From Marinomonas aquimarina (GTDB lineage Bacteria > Pseudomonadota > Gammaproteobacteria > Pseudomonadales > Marinomonadaceae), in assembly GCF_900089755.1 (NCBI RefSeq), contig NZ_FLOC01000018.1, positions 32,220-96,219 on the forward strand: 64,000 nucleotides of DNA, written 5' to 3'. Of the stretch, positions 35,329-43,713 are shown in pieces. A model generated the notes under the pieces. The model saw only the letters and a program-made list of their open reading frames with translations, ran no database searches and had not been told where the DNA came from. Within the stretch, counting starts at the first letter, position 1. Each line of letters begins with the position of its first letter. A program made the translations under genes and the position numbers.

Positions 35329-35924
35329 GGCTGGCCTCCCGATGCCGCGGGCGCCAGCGGGAACGTCTGCACCGCCTCGGTGGCAGGCGGCGCGGGTACG
35401 TTGTCGGCGGTCATGCTGTCGCCGGGCCGCTCGAAGCAGATTTGCCGCGCGCGGTCATCCGCGTGCAGTTCCCAGGCCGAACCAGCCAGGGTGAGCAGCG
35501 CATCCCGCAGGGTCATGGGGCCGAGGTGCAGGTGGGCCGCCGGCAGCGGCAGTGCGTACAGCTCGATCACCGCGTGCGTCGTCTGGCACAAGCCGTAACC
35601 GCTGCGCTTGAGCACATGCCGTAGCCCGTCGCCGACCGTAGCGCGTGCATCCTCGGGCATCGACACGTCGATGGTCTGCAACAGCAGGTCGCGCTGCGCT
35701 GCTGTCGGTGCCAGTTCCACGAGGGTGTAGCGGCCGTAGCGCACAACGGGGATGTATTCGGGCGCCTCGGGTACGGGTGCGGCCGAGACTTCCTCGATGG
35801 TGTCGGGCGCGACCGGCGCGCTCGTCGTCGCGCAGCCGCCAGCCAGCACCGACCAAAGCAGGCCGAGAAAACCCGCCAGCAGACGGCGTTCGGGATGGTG
35901 AAACCAAGGTGGAGAGGGGCACAT
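35325..35924 (-). CDS. pilL: PilL-like ICE lipoprotein (TIGR03748)
   Basis: 199 residues. Lipobox LLWSVLAGGCATTS with the acylated Cys near residue 31. The mature domain (YIPVVRYGRYTLVELAPTAAQRDLLLQTIDVSMP, GDGLRHVLKRSGYGLC, HLHLGPMTLRDALLTLAG) is the PilL N-terminal / secretin-pilot type domain. Family TIGR03748. First gene of the PilL-TraD-PFL_4697 operon; the shared box lies 55 bp upstream of its ATG. Confidence 0.87.
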   Translation of the reverse strand: MCPSPPWFHHPERRLLAGFLGLLWSVLAGGCATTSAPVAPDTIEEVSAAPVPEAPEYIPVVRYGRYTLVELAPTAAQRDLLLQTIDVSMPEDARATVGDGLRHVLKRSGYGLCQTTHAVIELYALPLPAAHLHLGPMTLRDALLTLAGSAWELHADDRARQICFERPGDSMTADNVPAPPATEAVQTFPLAPAASGGQP

Positions 35925-35978
35925 GGCGCGTCGTCCTGAAACATCGAGCCCTCACCATCGCCGCTCGGGCCACGAGCG

Positions 35979-35993
35979 GCAGCAAACAATGCG
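35979..35993 (-). promoter_or_regulatory. Shared transfer-operon box, copy 3
   Basis: GCAGCAAACAATGCG on the plus strand (cores aligned from 35980), about 55 bp upstream of the pilL start. It is the best match to the consensus. Confidence 0.6.
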
Positions 35994-36033
35994 AACCAGG
36001 CAGCGCCCGATTTCCCGGCAGCCTCCCTCCAAA

Positions 36034-36056
36034 GGAAAAGGCCCCCGAAGGGGCCT
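36034..36056 (-). terminator. Terminator of the 36-37 kb gene
   Basis: Minus strand AGGCCCC-TTCG-GGGGCCT followed by TTTCC; 27 bp past the stop at 36083. It separates the 36-50 kb block from the pilL operon. Confidence 0.85.
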
Positions 36057-36082
36057 GTGAAAACGCATCGGGCTTCGCCCGA

Positions 36083-36952
36083 TCAATCCCGAGCCAGCTT
36101 CAGGCCGGGATCGACCCGTGCCAGTTGGGTGTGCGACCAGCAGCGCACGAACTGCCCGTTCTCGCCGAGCGGCCGGTTCGCCACCGCCGCCGAATACTCG
36201 TCAGTGTCGCTGGTGTCGTAGCAGATGACCTTGATCTCGCCGCTGTCGCAGCGGATGGAGTGGATCTGGCCGTCGGTCATATCGACCACGACGACCTGCG
36301 GAACGAGGCCAAGTTCGCGGGCGGCCGACAGGATGGGGCCATATTCGGCGGCGTCGAAGCAGATGAACGGCCCTTCGTACCGGGCCTCTTCGGCCAGGTC
36401 CCTGGCCTTGTCGTAGTGGATACCCAGGTCGTATTCCTCCTGGGTGATCCTGACCTTGAAGACCGGCACGTTGGGGCTACCGGAGGCACCGATGCAGACG
36501 ACCGCGACTTGCATCTCGATCTCACCGCCGTCGGCAGGTTCGGTCGAGGGGATGACGGCTCGGCCCGTGGGGGCGTCGTCTTCCATGCCCATGCGCTCGC
36601 GCATTTCGTCGATGAAATCCTCGGGGGCCATCAGGCCATAGCTCGCCAGGCGCAAGGGAATGTCCTCTGCACAGAGGTTGCCGTCCCCGATGCGTTGCTG
36701 CATGAAGGCGGCGATCTCGGCTTCGAGCGCATCGCTGTTAGTCGCCGAGGGCAACTCGGTCACCTCGATCGACCAAACATCCACCTTCGCGGCGGTCTCA
36801 TCGATTAGCAACCTCTCGCCGATGGCGCGGACCCACATGCGTTGCAGCCGTGCCAGTATTTCCGACGCGGCCTCGCCGTTGAGCAAACAGGTCACGTCCA
36901 GCGTCAGGCGGGCCTTCACGTTTTCGGGCGTGGATTGGGTATGGGTGTTCAT
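36083..36952 (-). CDS. Conserved ICE protein, unknown function
   Basis: 289 residues from the ATG at 36952 with AAGGAG upstream. The N-terminal part (VKARLTLDVTCLLNGEAASEILARLQRMWVRAIGERLL in part) resembles the start of other small proteins of this ICE block; the C-terminal half has VPQVVVVDMTDGQIHSIRCDSGEIKVICYDTSDTDEY, a beta-strand-rich unit. No catalytic motif is seen. Last gene of the 36-50 kb block, with its own leader hairpin and terminator. Confidence 0.7.
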   Translation of the reverse strand: MNTHTQSTPENVKARLTLDVTCLLNGEAASEILARLQRMWVRAIGERLLIDETAAKVDVWSIEVTELPSATNSDALEAEIAAFMQQRIGDGNLCAEDIPLRLASYGLMAPEDFIDEMRERMGMEDDAPTGRAVIPSTEPADGGEIEMQVAVVCIGASGSPNVPVFKVRITQEEYDLGIHYDKARDLAEEARYEGPFICFDAAEYGPILSAARELGLVPQVVVVDMTDGQIHSIRCDSGEIKVICYDTSDTDEYSAAVANRPLGENGQFVRCWSHTQLARVDPGLKLARD

Positions 36953-36978
36953 GGAAATCTCCTTGGAATGAAAAATGC

Positions 36979-37013
36979 GCAGCCACGTCCACGGAGACCG
37001 TGGGCGTGGCTGC
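36979..37013 (-). promoter_or_regulatory. Hairpin leader
   Basis: GCAGCCACG...CGTGGCTGC with inner CCACGG-AGA-CCGTGG (plus strand) gives a stem of about 16 bp, 27-61 nt upstream of the ATG at 36952. Confidence 0.6.
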
Positions 37014-37065
37014 AAGGTGGGAACAATGGAAAGCCGGCGGCGCGAGGCCGGCGTTGGCGTGGGGA

Positions 37066-39345
37066 TCAGGCGGCGACCAGTTGCCGGGCCAGCGCGACCT
37101 CGACGGAATCACCGTCCTGGTTGAGCACATCCAGGCCCGATTCGGGCACGTCGCCCGAGGTGGACTGCGAGACCATGATCTTCTTGGCCATCAGCTCCAG
37201 GCAGGTCATCTGCGAGGAACCGGCGTAGCCGAGGTAGATCACGCGCACCGGCTGTTTCTGTCCGATGCGCCAGGAGCGGCGTGCCGCCTGCTGGAGCGAG
37301 TACACGTTGTAGCCCGACTGCATGAAAACGATCGTCGGGAAGTCCAACAGGTCCAAGCCCGTCTTGACCAGCTCGGGGTTGGTGATGAGCACGTCGATGC
37401 CACGGTCCAGTTGCTCGGCGATCCAGTCCTCGCGGCGGCTGGCGTCCACGCTTGCGCGCAGCACCGCCACCCGAAAACCTTCCTGCTCCAGCAGCACCTT
37501 CAAGCGCGACGTGGTGTCGCGCGTGCCGGTATAGACCGTGTAGGCCAGGACCTTGCGGCCCTGCGCCTTCTCTTCTTTGCAGATGTCGATCAGCTCGCGC
37601 TCTTTCGGCGTCACCTCAAACTCGTTGAACTGAGCCGGGACGAACGCCAAGGTGTTGCGCGTGCGCGGATGCACCACGGTTTCCGACCGGAAGCAGCAGT
37701 CCGGCCAGGCCAGCAGCACGTTGAGCACCACACCCAGCAGCGTCGTATCGCGTCGCGCCAGAGCCTGTTTCAGCTCCGCGGTCAGCCGACCCGCCAGGTC
37801 GCGGTAGGCCGCGGCTTGCGCCGTGTCCATTGCGACTTCACGGAACTCCTCGTCATACGGCGGCAGGACGTTGCCGCCGATGTCCTTGAGCTTGAGGAAG
37901 ATCGTGAACGGCAGGATGCACCGCAAGACCCCTTTCGGCCCGAAGCCGGGAGCCTTGACCGTGCGCACCGATACCTTGGTGCCCCTGGCCGTCTTGTGCG
38001 CCGTGCCGGTGCTTTCGGAGTAGATGTCCTTGAGGACCCCGTGGTCCCTCATGAACGCCATGGCCGCCGAGGTCATGCTGCCGCTCGTGGTCGGGCGGTA
38101 GCCGTCTTCGATCATCCGCCCAGGCAGGGCTCGGAACAGCAGGTAGAACAGGTCGTCCCCGTAGCCGCCCATCAGCGTGCCTGTCAGCAGCAAGGTCTTG
38201 CGAGCCTTCGCCGCCAGCACGCCCATGGCCTGGCCCTGGGCACTGCCACCGTTCTTGTACTCGTGGGCCTCGTCCGCGATGCACAGGTCGAACGTGCCTT
38301 GAGGCAGGTAGCGCTTGATGAACTCGGACGGCTGGTAGCCGCCTTCGCCGAAGCCGAACTCCATGTTCGCCATCGCTCTTTCCATGCGATGCGCCTGGCG
38401 GTCAGAGAAGACCAGTTCGCCGTTGCCGTCCATGAGGTTGATGAACTCATGGATGTTGTCGCCCAGCATCGACGCGAGGAAGCCTTCGCCGAACTTCTGC
38501 ATCAGCTTCTGCGCGGTGACTTCCCCGATCGTCGGGATGCGCTTGAGGGCTTTCAGCACGGCCGAGGACTGGTCGCTGCCGGACAGGCTGCGCGGGCGGA
38601 TCAGCGTCCACAGGGGGGCGGCGCAATGGCTGCACTTCCTGCGGTATTCCTCGGCTTGGAGCGCGACCGGATTGACCGGCTCGCCGTCGAGGTCGGTGAT
38701 GACCGTGCCGCAGTCCGGGCACGCCGCCACGTTGCCGTGACGGGTGCGCCGCTGGGTGAAGACGGGCTTCCAGTGGAACCCCATCCGCATCCTGACCCGG
38801 CCCAAGACGAAGAACTCCTGGCCCGTGGGCTGGACATTCAACTGCTCGCGCAGCTTGATGAGCTTGATGAGCGTGTCCGGCCCGTTGAGCACCCACACCT
38901 TGGCGCCTGCCACCGTCTCCTGGATCTCGCGCCGCCACTTGTAAACAAGGTGCGGCGGCGAAAGAACCAGGGTGCGGCGATAGCCTTCGGCGTTGAGCAC
39001 GGCGGCCGTGGCGATGCCGACGGTCGTCTTGCCGCAGCCCATTTCGCCATTGACGATCGCGGCGCGTTCGCCACGGTCGATCAGCAGCTCGGCGGCGGCG
39101 TGGACGACTTCGGCCTGGGCCGGAAACAGCTTGCGCTTGAGGCTGGCGACGACGAGTTGCCGGTGCGCCTGCGGCTGGCCGTTATAGACCGGCGGGTTCG
39201 CGCTGTTGAGGGCGTCGAGCAGTTCGTCGCCGAACTCGCCGACGAAATCCTGAAGGCTCAGGGTCAGAGGGGAAGATTCCGCATCGAGCAGTTCGCCCTG
39301 TACGGGCGCGGCTTCAGCGGCAGTGGTTTCGAGATCGAGGGACAT
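37066..39345 (-). CDS. SNF2-type DEAH helicase/ATPase
   Basis: 759 residues from the ATG at 39345. Motif I IVNGEMGCGKTTVGIA, Ia LVLSPPHLVYKWRREI, motif II CIADEAHEYKN, motif III LLLTGTLMGG, a C-terminal helicase lobe with VLAYTVYTGTRDTT, ITNPELVKTGLDLL and motif VI QQAARRSWRIGQKQPVRVIYL. A zinc-ribbon insertion (CPDCG ... CSHCAAP) lies between motifs Ia and II. This is a SWI2/SNF2-like remodelling ATPase. Such enzymes serve in DNA transactions and in several phage-defence systems; here it sits in a conserved ICE block with two methyltransferase-like genes. Confidence 0.88.
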   Translation of the reverse strand: MSLDLETTAAEAAPVQGELLDAESSPLTLSLQDFVGEFGDELLDALNSANPPVYNGQPQAHRQLVVASLKRKLFPAQAEVVHAAAELLIDRGERAAIVNGEMGCGKTTVGIATAAVLNAEGYRRTLVLSPPHLVYKWRREIQETVAGAKVWVLNGPDTLIKLIKLREQLNVQPTGQEFFVLGRVRMRMGFHWKPVFTQRRTRHGNVAACPDCGTVITDLDGEPVNPVALQAEEYRRKCSHCAAPLWTLIRPRSLSGSDQSSAVLKALKRIPTIGEVTAQKLMQKFGEGFLASMLGDNIHEFINLMDGNGELVFSDRQAHRMERAMANMEFGFGEGGYQPSEFIKRYLPQGTFDLCIADEAHEYKNGGSAQGQAMGVLAAKARKTLLLTGTLMGGYGDDLFYLLFRALPGRMIEDGYRPTTSGSMTSAAMAFMRDHGVLKDIYSESTGTAHKTARGTKVSVRTVKAPGFGPKGVLRCILPFTIFLKLKDIGGNVLPPYDEEFREVAMDTAQAAAYRDLAGRLTAELKQALARRDTTLLGVVLNVLLAWPDCCFRSETVVHPRTRNTLAFVPAQFNEFEVTPKERELIDICKEEKAQGRKVLAYTVYTGTRDTTSRLKVLLEQEGFRVAVLRASVDASRREDWIAEQLDRGIDVLITNPELVKTGLDLLDFPTIVFMQSGYNVYSLQQAARRSWRIGQKQPVRVIYLGYAGSSQMTCLELMAKKIMVSQSTSGDVPESGLDVLNQDGDSVEVALARQLVAA

Positions 39346-39365
39346 GGTGATGCTCCAAAGAAAAT

Positions 39366-39414
39366 GGGGCATGCACCACCCCCGCGGGGCGATGGCATGC
39401 CCCGTGGTGGGATG
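39366..39414 (-). promoter_or_regulatory. Hairpin leader of the helicase gene
   Basis: GGGGCATG (39366-39373) and CATGCCCC (39396-39403) pair, enclosing a smaller CCCCGCGGGG-type hairpin; CACCAC/GTGGTG give an alternative pairing. It starts 21 nt upstream of the ATG. Confidence 0.55.
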
Positions 39415-39447
39415 AAGAGACGGCAGGCGGCCGTCGTCTGGGAGAGA

Positions 39448-39759
39448 TCAGTACTCGCTGGGCAGTAGCAGCGTGGTCACGCTGCGATCCCATTCGGTGA
39501 TAATCCAAAGCTGCAGGCCGGGTGCGACCTGGTAGGAAGAGAAAAGGCGGTCCTCGCCGGACTCCAGCGCGGCATCGTTCTGCCGCTTGTCGTAGTCGTC
39601 GAGGTCGCCCCAGTCGCCATTGAGGTGGCGGTGCAGATACGGCACCGGGTTGAGCCGGCCCTGCTGGACCAGGGCGTCAACGCCACAGGTCACGACGGTC
39701 TCGCCAGGGAAGAAGCGCCGGCTCGATGCTTGGCCGATGGGAAGTGCTTGGGCTGCCAT
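39448..39759 (-). CDS. Small ICE protein, unknown function
   Basis: 103 residues from the ATG at 39759: MAAQALPIGQASSRRFFPGETVVTCGVDALVQQ begins a region that reads as a small beta-rich protein with PYLHRHLNGDWGDLDDYDKRQNDAAL and a C-terminal LQLWIITEWDRSVTTLLLPSEY. The latter resembles plasmid-encoded DUF proteins, but no name is assigned. It has its own leader hairpin. Confidence 0.68.
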   Translation of the reverse strand: MAAQALPIGQASSRRFFPGETVVTCGVDALVQQGRLNPVPYLHRHLNGDWGDLDDYDKRQNDAALESGEDRLFSSYQVAPGLQLWIITEWDRSVTTLLLPSEY

Positions 39760-39780
39760 GGAAAGGCTCCTTGAAGATGA

Positions 39781-39830
39781 AGGGGCCACGGCGCCCCCTC
39801 GGGGCGACTGGACCCCGGTGGGTGGAGGAA
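39781..39830 (-). promoter_or_regulatory. Hairpin leader
   Basis: GCGCCCCCTCGGGGCG-type hairpin preceded on the minus strand by CCACCCACCGGGG, the recurring start of leaders in this block. Confidence 0.5.
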
Positions 39831-39862
39831 GCCGACGGTGACCGTCAGCGGTAGAGAAGCGA

Positions 39863-40972
39863 TCAGCGGATGGTCAACACCTCGCCCCGCGTGGCGGAGC
39901 CGGGCGTCATGTCCCACGCGCGGATGACGGGCACGAACTTGTCGGTGAGGATGCGGGTCTCGGCGATGGAGCCGTCTTCGCGTTCGGTGAATTCCCGCTG
40001 GAGCGTCTTGTCCTTGTGGGTGTCACCTTTGACGACGAGCACGCGCCCGGTCTTGGAGCGCACAACCCCCGAGATCGCGCCCGCGGCCAGAGCCAGGGCG
40101 AGATGCCAGTGGGACAAGGCACGCGCCGGTGGACGCAGCGACTGCTGCGCGGCCCCCAGGTGCGTGTCCTGCGACGGCCAGAGGCCTTGCAGCCGGCCGA
40201 CTTCATCGGCGAACTGCTCTGGCTCCATCGTCACGCGGAAGAAATGCTCCGGCTCGGCCGGACTGGCGGGGACGATGTACGGCAGGAACGGCCATTCGCT
40301 CGGCAGTTCCTCGGCTTCGACTTCACCAAGCCCGATCTGCAGCAGCAGATTGCGCACGGCCTTGAGACCATCGGGTGCCAGCTCGCGCTGGCGCACCCTG
40401 CGGCCGAAGATCACCACCTGCTTGAACTGCGTTTCCACCGCTCGGTAGATGCGTAGGTCCGTGTAGTGGCGTGTCAGCCAGCCGACCAGCTCGGCGTCGA
40501 GCACGTAGCCAGGGACGATGAAGACCAGCACGCCGCCATACTGCAATAGCGAGAGGCTGCGCTGATAGAAGAGCTTCTCGAAGCGGGCACGGCCCTGGCC
40601 CTGATAGCCGATGTTGCCGTTGACGTCCTTGGACAGATCGCCATACGGTGGGTTGAGCCAGAGCAGCCCGAACGACTGCTTTGAGATCATCGTGTCCATC
40701 AGGTCCGCGTGCAGGCAATGATCGACCAGGCCGCGGGCATGGCGTGCCCGCTCCGCGTCGAACTCGACGGCGAACGCCTTGGCTTGCTCGCGCCCGAGAG
40801 CATGAGCGGCTTCGGCGATCGCCACGCCTTCGCCGGCGCAGGGATCGAGGATGCACATCGGGCCATCGCTGGGCATCAGTGCGTTGAGGGCTCTTTCGAG
40901 CGTGGGTTCGTCGGTCGGGTAGTACCCGTTCTTGGAGAAATTGCGGGCGAGCCGCGGGAACATGAGGGCCAT
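39863..40972 (-). CDS. DUF6094-type adenine methylase-like protein
   Basis: 369 residues from the ATG at 40972. SAM-binding motif CILDPCAGEGVAIAEAAHAL (residues about 41-60), acidic loop AVEFDAERARHAR, catalytic-type LLWLNPPYGD, then SLLQYGGVLVFIVPGYVLD. NPPY is the motif IV of amino-methyltransferases acting on adenine or glutamine. The C-terminal 150 residues are unrecognised (VRSKTGRVLVVKGDTHKDKTLQREF in part). Conserved in this ICE family; a DNA-modifying or anti-restriction role is inference. Confidence 0.82.
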   Translation of the reverse strand: MALMFPRLARNFSKNGYYPTDEPTLERALNALMPSDGPMCILDPCAGEGVAIAEAAHALGREQAKAFAVEFDAERARHARGLVDHCLHADLMDTMISKQSFGLLWLNPPYGDLSKDVNGNIGYQGQGRARFEKLFYQRSLSLLQYGGVLVFIVPGYVLDAELVGWLTRHYTDLRIYRAVETQFKQVVIFGRRVRQRELAPDGLKAVRNLLLQIGLGEVEAEELPSEWPFLPYIVPASPAEPEHFFRVTMEPEQFADEVGRLQGLWPSQDTHLGAAQQSLRPPARALSHWHLALALAAGAISGVVRSKTGRVLVVKGDTHKDKTLQREFTEREDGSIAETRILTDKFVPVIRAWDMTPGSATRGEVLTIR

Positions 40973-41001
40973 GGAAGTCTCCTGGTTGGCGGGGATGAAG
41001 T

Positions 41002-41029
41002 GCGAAAGCACGCCTTGGCGTGCTCTCGC
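41002..41029 (-). promoter_or_regulatory. Hairpin leader
   Basis: GCACGCC-TT-GGCGTGC (41008-41023) with flanking GCGA/TCGC, 30 nt upstream of the ATG at 40972. Confidence 0.55.
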
Positions 41030-41036
41030 GGGCGGG

Positions 41037-41687
41037 TCAAGCCGCTACCGCTTCCGGCGTCCAAATCTTGGCCGGATACGGATAGGCGGTGAGCACGTCA
41101 CTGCGGATCAGGGAGCCCAGCGCCAGGGTCAGCGCCGGCACGTCGATGGCGAGCCGATGGCCTTCCAGCGACCCGAGGGCGAACGGAAGACGGGCCAGCA
41201 TCTCGCGGGTCTGTAGCAGCTCCAGCACGGTTTCGCGCCAGTGGTCGAGCAGCGGCAGTGGGCAGGTGTCCCGCACCAGCATCCACAGGCGGTCAAGCCG
41301 GTGGGCGCTGCCCTTGGGCAGCAATGCCAGTGCGCTGGCGTTGGCCTTGTCGGGCTTGACGCAGCGGCGGTCGAACAGCCACACGTTGGACAGCGAACCG
41401 AACAGCGTTCGCCGGTAGGCGCGGGTCATGCGCTTTTCCAGACGATCGACGTTGCTGACGAACACCGGGACGCTGCCGCCCTGGTCGGTGATGACGTGGA
41501 ACTGGTCCAGGCCCTGTTCGTCGCGCCCGAGGGTCAGACGAGCGAGGAACTGCTGGACGGCGGTGTCGCGCGCCCAGATCGACAGGAAGATCAGATTGCC
41601 CTGGTCATCGCCGACGCAAGCATCGGCCATCACGTCGGAGCATTCGTCGATGCGATACAGCGTGGTGGAAGAAGTGTTTTCGGGCAT
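41037..41687 (-). CDS. Conserved ICE protein, unknown function
   Basis: 216 residues from the ATG at 41687. No family recognised. LIFLSIWARDTAVQQFLARLTLG and HRLDRLWMLVRDTCPLPLLDHWRETVLELLQTREMLARL in part are helical; the protein has no signal peptide or membrane span. Upstream of the methylase-like gene, 64 bp apart, with a leader hairpin of its own. Confidence 0.68.
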   Translation of the reverse strand: MPENTSSTTLYRIDECSDVMADACVGDDQGNLIFLSIWARDTAVQQFLARLTLGRDEQGLDQFHVITDQGGSVPVFVSNVDRLEKRMTRAYRRTLFGSLSNVWLFDRRCVKPDKANASALALLPKGSAHRLDRLWMLVRDTCPLPLLDHWRETVLELLQTREMLARLPFALGSLEGHRLAIDVPALTLALGSLIRSDVLTAYPYPAKIWTPEAVAA

Positions 41688-41724
41688 GGTGGTGTCCTCG
41701 GATGAACGGGAACAGCACCGCCCG

Positions 41725-41752
41725 CTGGGGCAAGTACTGCCCCAGGGGGTGG
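41725..41752 (-). promoter_or_regulatory. Hairpin leader
   Basis: CTGGGGCA and TGCCCCAG form an 8-bp stem (41725-41745), flanked on the minus strand by CCACCCC. Confidence 0.55.
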
Positions 41753-41763
41753 AAGAAAGCCGC

Positions 41764-42024
41764 TCAGTCCGGCTCGAACTGCCGGGTGTGCGGGTTGAAG
41801 TGAAGCGCCTCATCTACCGAAGTGATTGGCGTGAAGCCCTCCAGGTAGATGTTGTTGAGGTACTGGTCGCGGTGGGTCAGTGCCTGCCGTGCCTGTGCCT
41901 CGGTGAGGCCGTTGCTGATGAAGTACTCCAGCATTTCCTCGTCGGAAGAAACTTCGTCGTTGGACAAACTCCCTTCAACGAGCTTCAACAGCGAGGGCGG
42001 AAGCGCAGCCAGGATCGGGTCCAT
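41764..42024 (-). CDS. Small acidic ICE protein
   Basis: 86 residues, MDPILAALPPSLLKLVEGSLSND then a helical, acidic stretch with DEEMLEYFISNGLTEAQARQALTHRDQYL. No known domain. It starts 16 bp after the stop of the upstream gene and has GGAGGAACC as ribosome site, so it is translated as part of a two-gene unit; unlike its neighbours it lacks a hairpin leader. Confidence 0.7.
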   Translation of the reverse strand: MDPILAALPPSLLKLVEGSLSNDEVSSDEEMLEYFISNGLTEAQARQALTHRDQYLNNIYLEGFTPITSVDEALHFNPHTRQFEPD

Positions 42025-42040
42025 GTCGGTTCCTCCTGGC

Positions 42041-42448
42041 TCAGGCCATCAGCGCTGCGGTGGGTGCCGCAGGTGCCGTGGGTGTGCGCCGCCGCGCGTG
42101 GTAGGCGCGAACGCCTGCACGCCAGTCGGCGGACTGCTCTGGTGCGAGGTCCAGATAGGACAGCGGGCACGTGTAGTAGTACGGGTGCATGGACTCGTCC
42201 AGTGGCTTGTAGCCCCACTGGTCGCCGCTGCGTTCGAGAAGATCGCAGCGGATGTAGCGCAGGGATTGGCCTGGCGCCAGATGACGATGCACGCCTTCGA
42301 CCTTGGCCGTCACTTCCGTGACGGACCACAGGACGTTGCCGCGCAGCGCGTGGGCGATGACCTTGACGCTGGCGCGCTCGGTCTCTTGCGGTGCGATCAG
42401 TTCCGCGATCAGTTCAGACCGCGATTGGGGGGAGAAATACCAGCCCAT
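42041..42448 (-). CDS. Conserved ICE protein, unknown function
   Basis: 135 residues, MGWYFSPQSRSELIAELIAPQE; later WSVTEVTAKVEGVHRHLAPGQSLRYIRCDLLERSGDQWGYKPLDESMHPYYYTCPLSYL in part. The last part (WGYKPLDESMHPYYYTCPLSYLD) is a strongly conserved-looking signature found in ICE and plasmid proteins of unknown function. Preceded by AGGAGG and a hairpin leader. Confidence 0.72.
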   Translation of the reverse strand: MGWYFSPQSRSELIAELIAPQETERASVKVIAHALRGNVLWSVTEVTAKVEGVHRHLAPGQSLRYIRCDLLERSGDQWGYKPLDESMHPYYYTCPLSYLDLAPEQSADWRAGVRAYHARRRTPTAPAAPTAALMA

Positions 42449-42486
42449 GAAAGGCCTCCTGAAGAATCGAGCCGGAGGCCTCCCCG

Positions 42487-42512
42487 TGGGGGAGAGCCCC
42501 CAGCGGGTGATG
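42487..42512 (-). promoter_or_regulatory. Hairpin leader
   Basis: TGGGGG-AGAG-CCCCCA (42487-42502), next to CACCC on the minus strand; 39 nt upstream of the ATG at 42448. Confidence 0.55.
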
Positions 42513-42548
42513 GAATGCCGCGCGTGCGGCGATGGAGTCCGGTGCGGA

Positions 42549-42872
42549 CTAGGAGCCGCAACCGGCTGGGCAGTAGCCCAGTTCGATGCCATGGGAGCAG
42601 TAGCCGTTCGCAGCGTTCCACTCCTGCGTTTCCTGCCGTTCGGCAGGGGTTGCGTAGTCCCATTCCTGGGTCGCGATTTCCAGGGCCTGAGCCCGCTGGG
42701 TTTCCGGCAACCGACTGGCTTGCGCGTCGATCTCCGAACTGAAAAGCGTGACCCAGTGATCCCAGGACAGGCCGCAACCACGCTGGGCGTGCTCGGCGGC
42801 CGTCTTGCAGACAGCGCGCCACGCGGGTTCGTCCAGCGTGCAATGAGGTGCATCGCAAGCGATGGTGGACAT
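42549..42872 (-). CDS. Small Cys-rich ICE protein
   Basis: 107 residues from the ATG at 42872, with TGGAGG upstream. Seven cysteines: CDAPHC near the start, AVCK, GCG, and GYCSHGIELGYCPAGCGS at the end; the paired ones may bind zinc. A helical centre (LPETQRAQALEIATQEWDYATPAERQETQEW in part). Function unknown. Confidence 0.68.
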   Translation of the reverse strand: MSTIACDAPHCTLDEPAWRAVCKTAAEHAQRGCGLSWDHWVTLFSSEIDAQASRLPETQRAQALEIATQEWDYATPAERQETQEWNAANGYCSHGIELGYCPAGCGS

Positions 42873-42897
42873 GATGGAGACCTCCAGAAGAAAGTCG

Positions 42898-42935
42898 GAG
42901 CCTCCCCCGCATGGGGAAGGAACCCCGGCGGATGG
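42898..42935 (-). promoter_or_regulatory. Hairpin leader
   Basis: CCCC-GCAT-GGGG hairpin followed by CCCCGG; the minus strand reads CCATCCGCCGGGG at its start, matching other leaders. Confidence 0.5.
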
Positions 42936-42966
42936 ATCAAGAACACCGCGGATGCGGCGTCTGCGA

Positions 42967-43656
42967 TCACGCAGGTTGCAGTTCGGCCTGGCGGCTCCAC
43001 TCCTGCGTCTTGAAGTCCAGCGCGTAGCCCAGTTCACCCAGGCGGGCGATCTGCGCGCGCAGGGTGCGGCGGTCGATGGTCGAATCCAGTTTCACGGACT
43101 CTCCCAGCGGCCAGAGCAGCCCGAACAGCGCGGCGTCGCCATCTTCGGTGCTGCCGGGGGCAGCAGCCGCAGCGGGCGGCGGGGCATCCACACCAAAAGG
43201 CGTGGTATCGATCAGCGGGTCCGCGGACGCCTGCACGGATGCGGGCTTGGCGGGTCTGGATGCCTTGGCGGGCTTGGCCGGCGTTGACGCAGGCTGCGCG
43301 CCCAGTTCTTCATCGAGCGGATCGACTTCCTGGGTGGTGAAGCTGCGTGCCTCGTCACGGCTCAGTTTGTCGATGCCGTTGAGCGTCATCCCGTCCAGGT
43401 TGGCACGGATCTCGAACCGCATGCCGTCGCCGACGGGATAGGACTTCGGGAAGATGTAGCGGATGACGAACTCCCCGTCGTACTTGCCTTCGGGGTACTG
43501 CTCCAGCTCCGCATCCTTCACCGCGAACTTGCCGATGGGGGTGACAAGTCGGCCGACGTTGAAAGGGCCGTTTCTTCCGCGGATCGTGCGCAGCGTGAGT
43601 TGGCCTGGGACGGTGATGGGCGAACCCGATTGGTCGGGCGCCGATGTGACTGCCAT
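42967..43656 (-). CDS. DUF3275 family protein
   Basis: 229 residues from the ATG at 43656. The N-terminal domain (ITVPGQLTLRTIRGRNGPFNVGRLVTPIGKFAVKDAELEQYPEGKYDGEFVIRYIFPKSYP in parts) is the DUF3275 signature of ICE proteins; a low-complexity Ala/Pro linker (residues about 130-185) joins a small helical C-terminus (RRTLRAQIARLGELGYALDFKTQEW). No enzyme motif. It follows the DUF3577 gene; a terminator-like hairpin lies between them. Confidence 0.85.
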   Translation of the reverse strand: MAVTSAPDQSGSPITVPGQLTLRTIRGRNGPFNVGRLVTPIGKFAVKDAELEQYPEGKYDGEFVIRYIFPKSYPVGDGMRFEIRANLDGMTLNGIDKLSRDEARSFTTQEVDPLDEELGAQPASTPAKPAKASRPAKPASVQASADPLIDTTPFGVDAPPPAAAAAPGSTEDGDAALFGLLWPLGESVKLDSTIDRRTLRAQIARLGELGYALDFKTQEWSRQAELQPA

Positions 43657-43677
43657 GATGGTTCTCCTTGGGGAATA

Positions 43678-43710
43678 GGAAAAAGGCAAGGCCCCGTGAG
43701 GGGCCATGCC
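43678..43710 (-). terminator. Intercistronic terminator/attenuator, DUF3577-DUF3275
   Basis: Minus strand GGCATGGCCCC-TCAC-GGGGCCTTGCC then TTTTT. It sits between the DUF3577 stop and the DUF3275 start, only 22 nt before the latter, so it may end or attenuate transcription into DUF3275. Confidence 0.8.
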
Positions 43711-43713
43711 GGA

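Noticed and set aside
36999..39468. An 822-codon plus-strand open frame
   Set aside because: Antisense of the SNF2 helicase; no motif, composition typical of a shadow frame.
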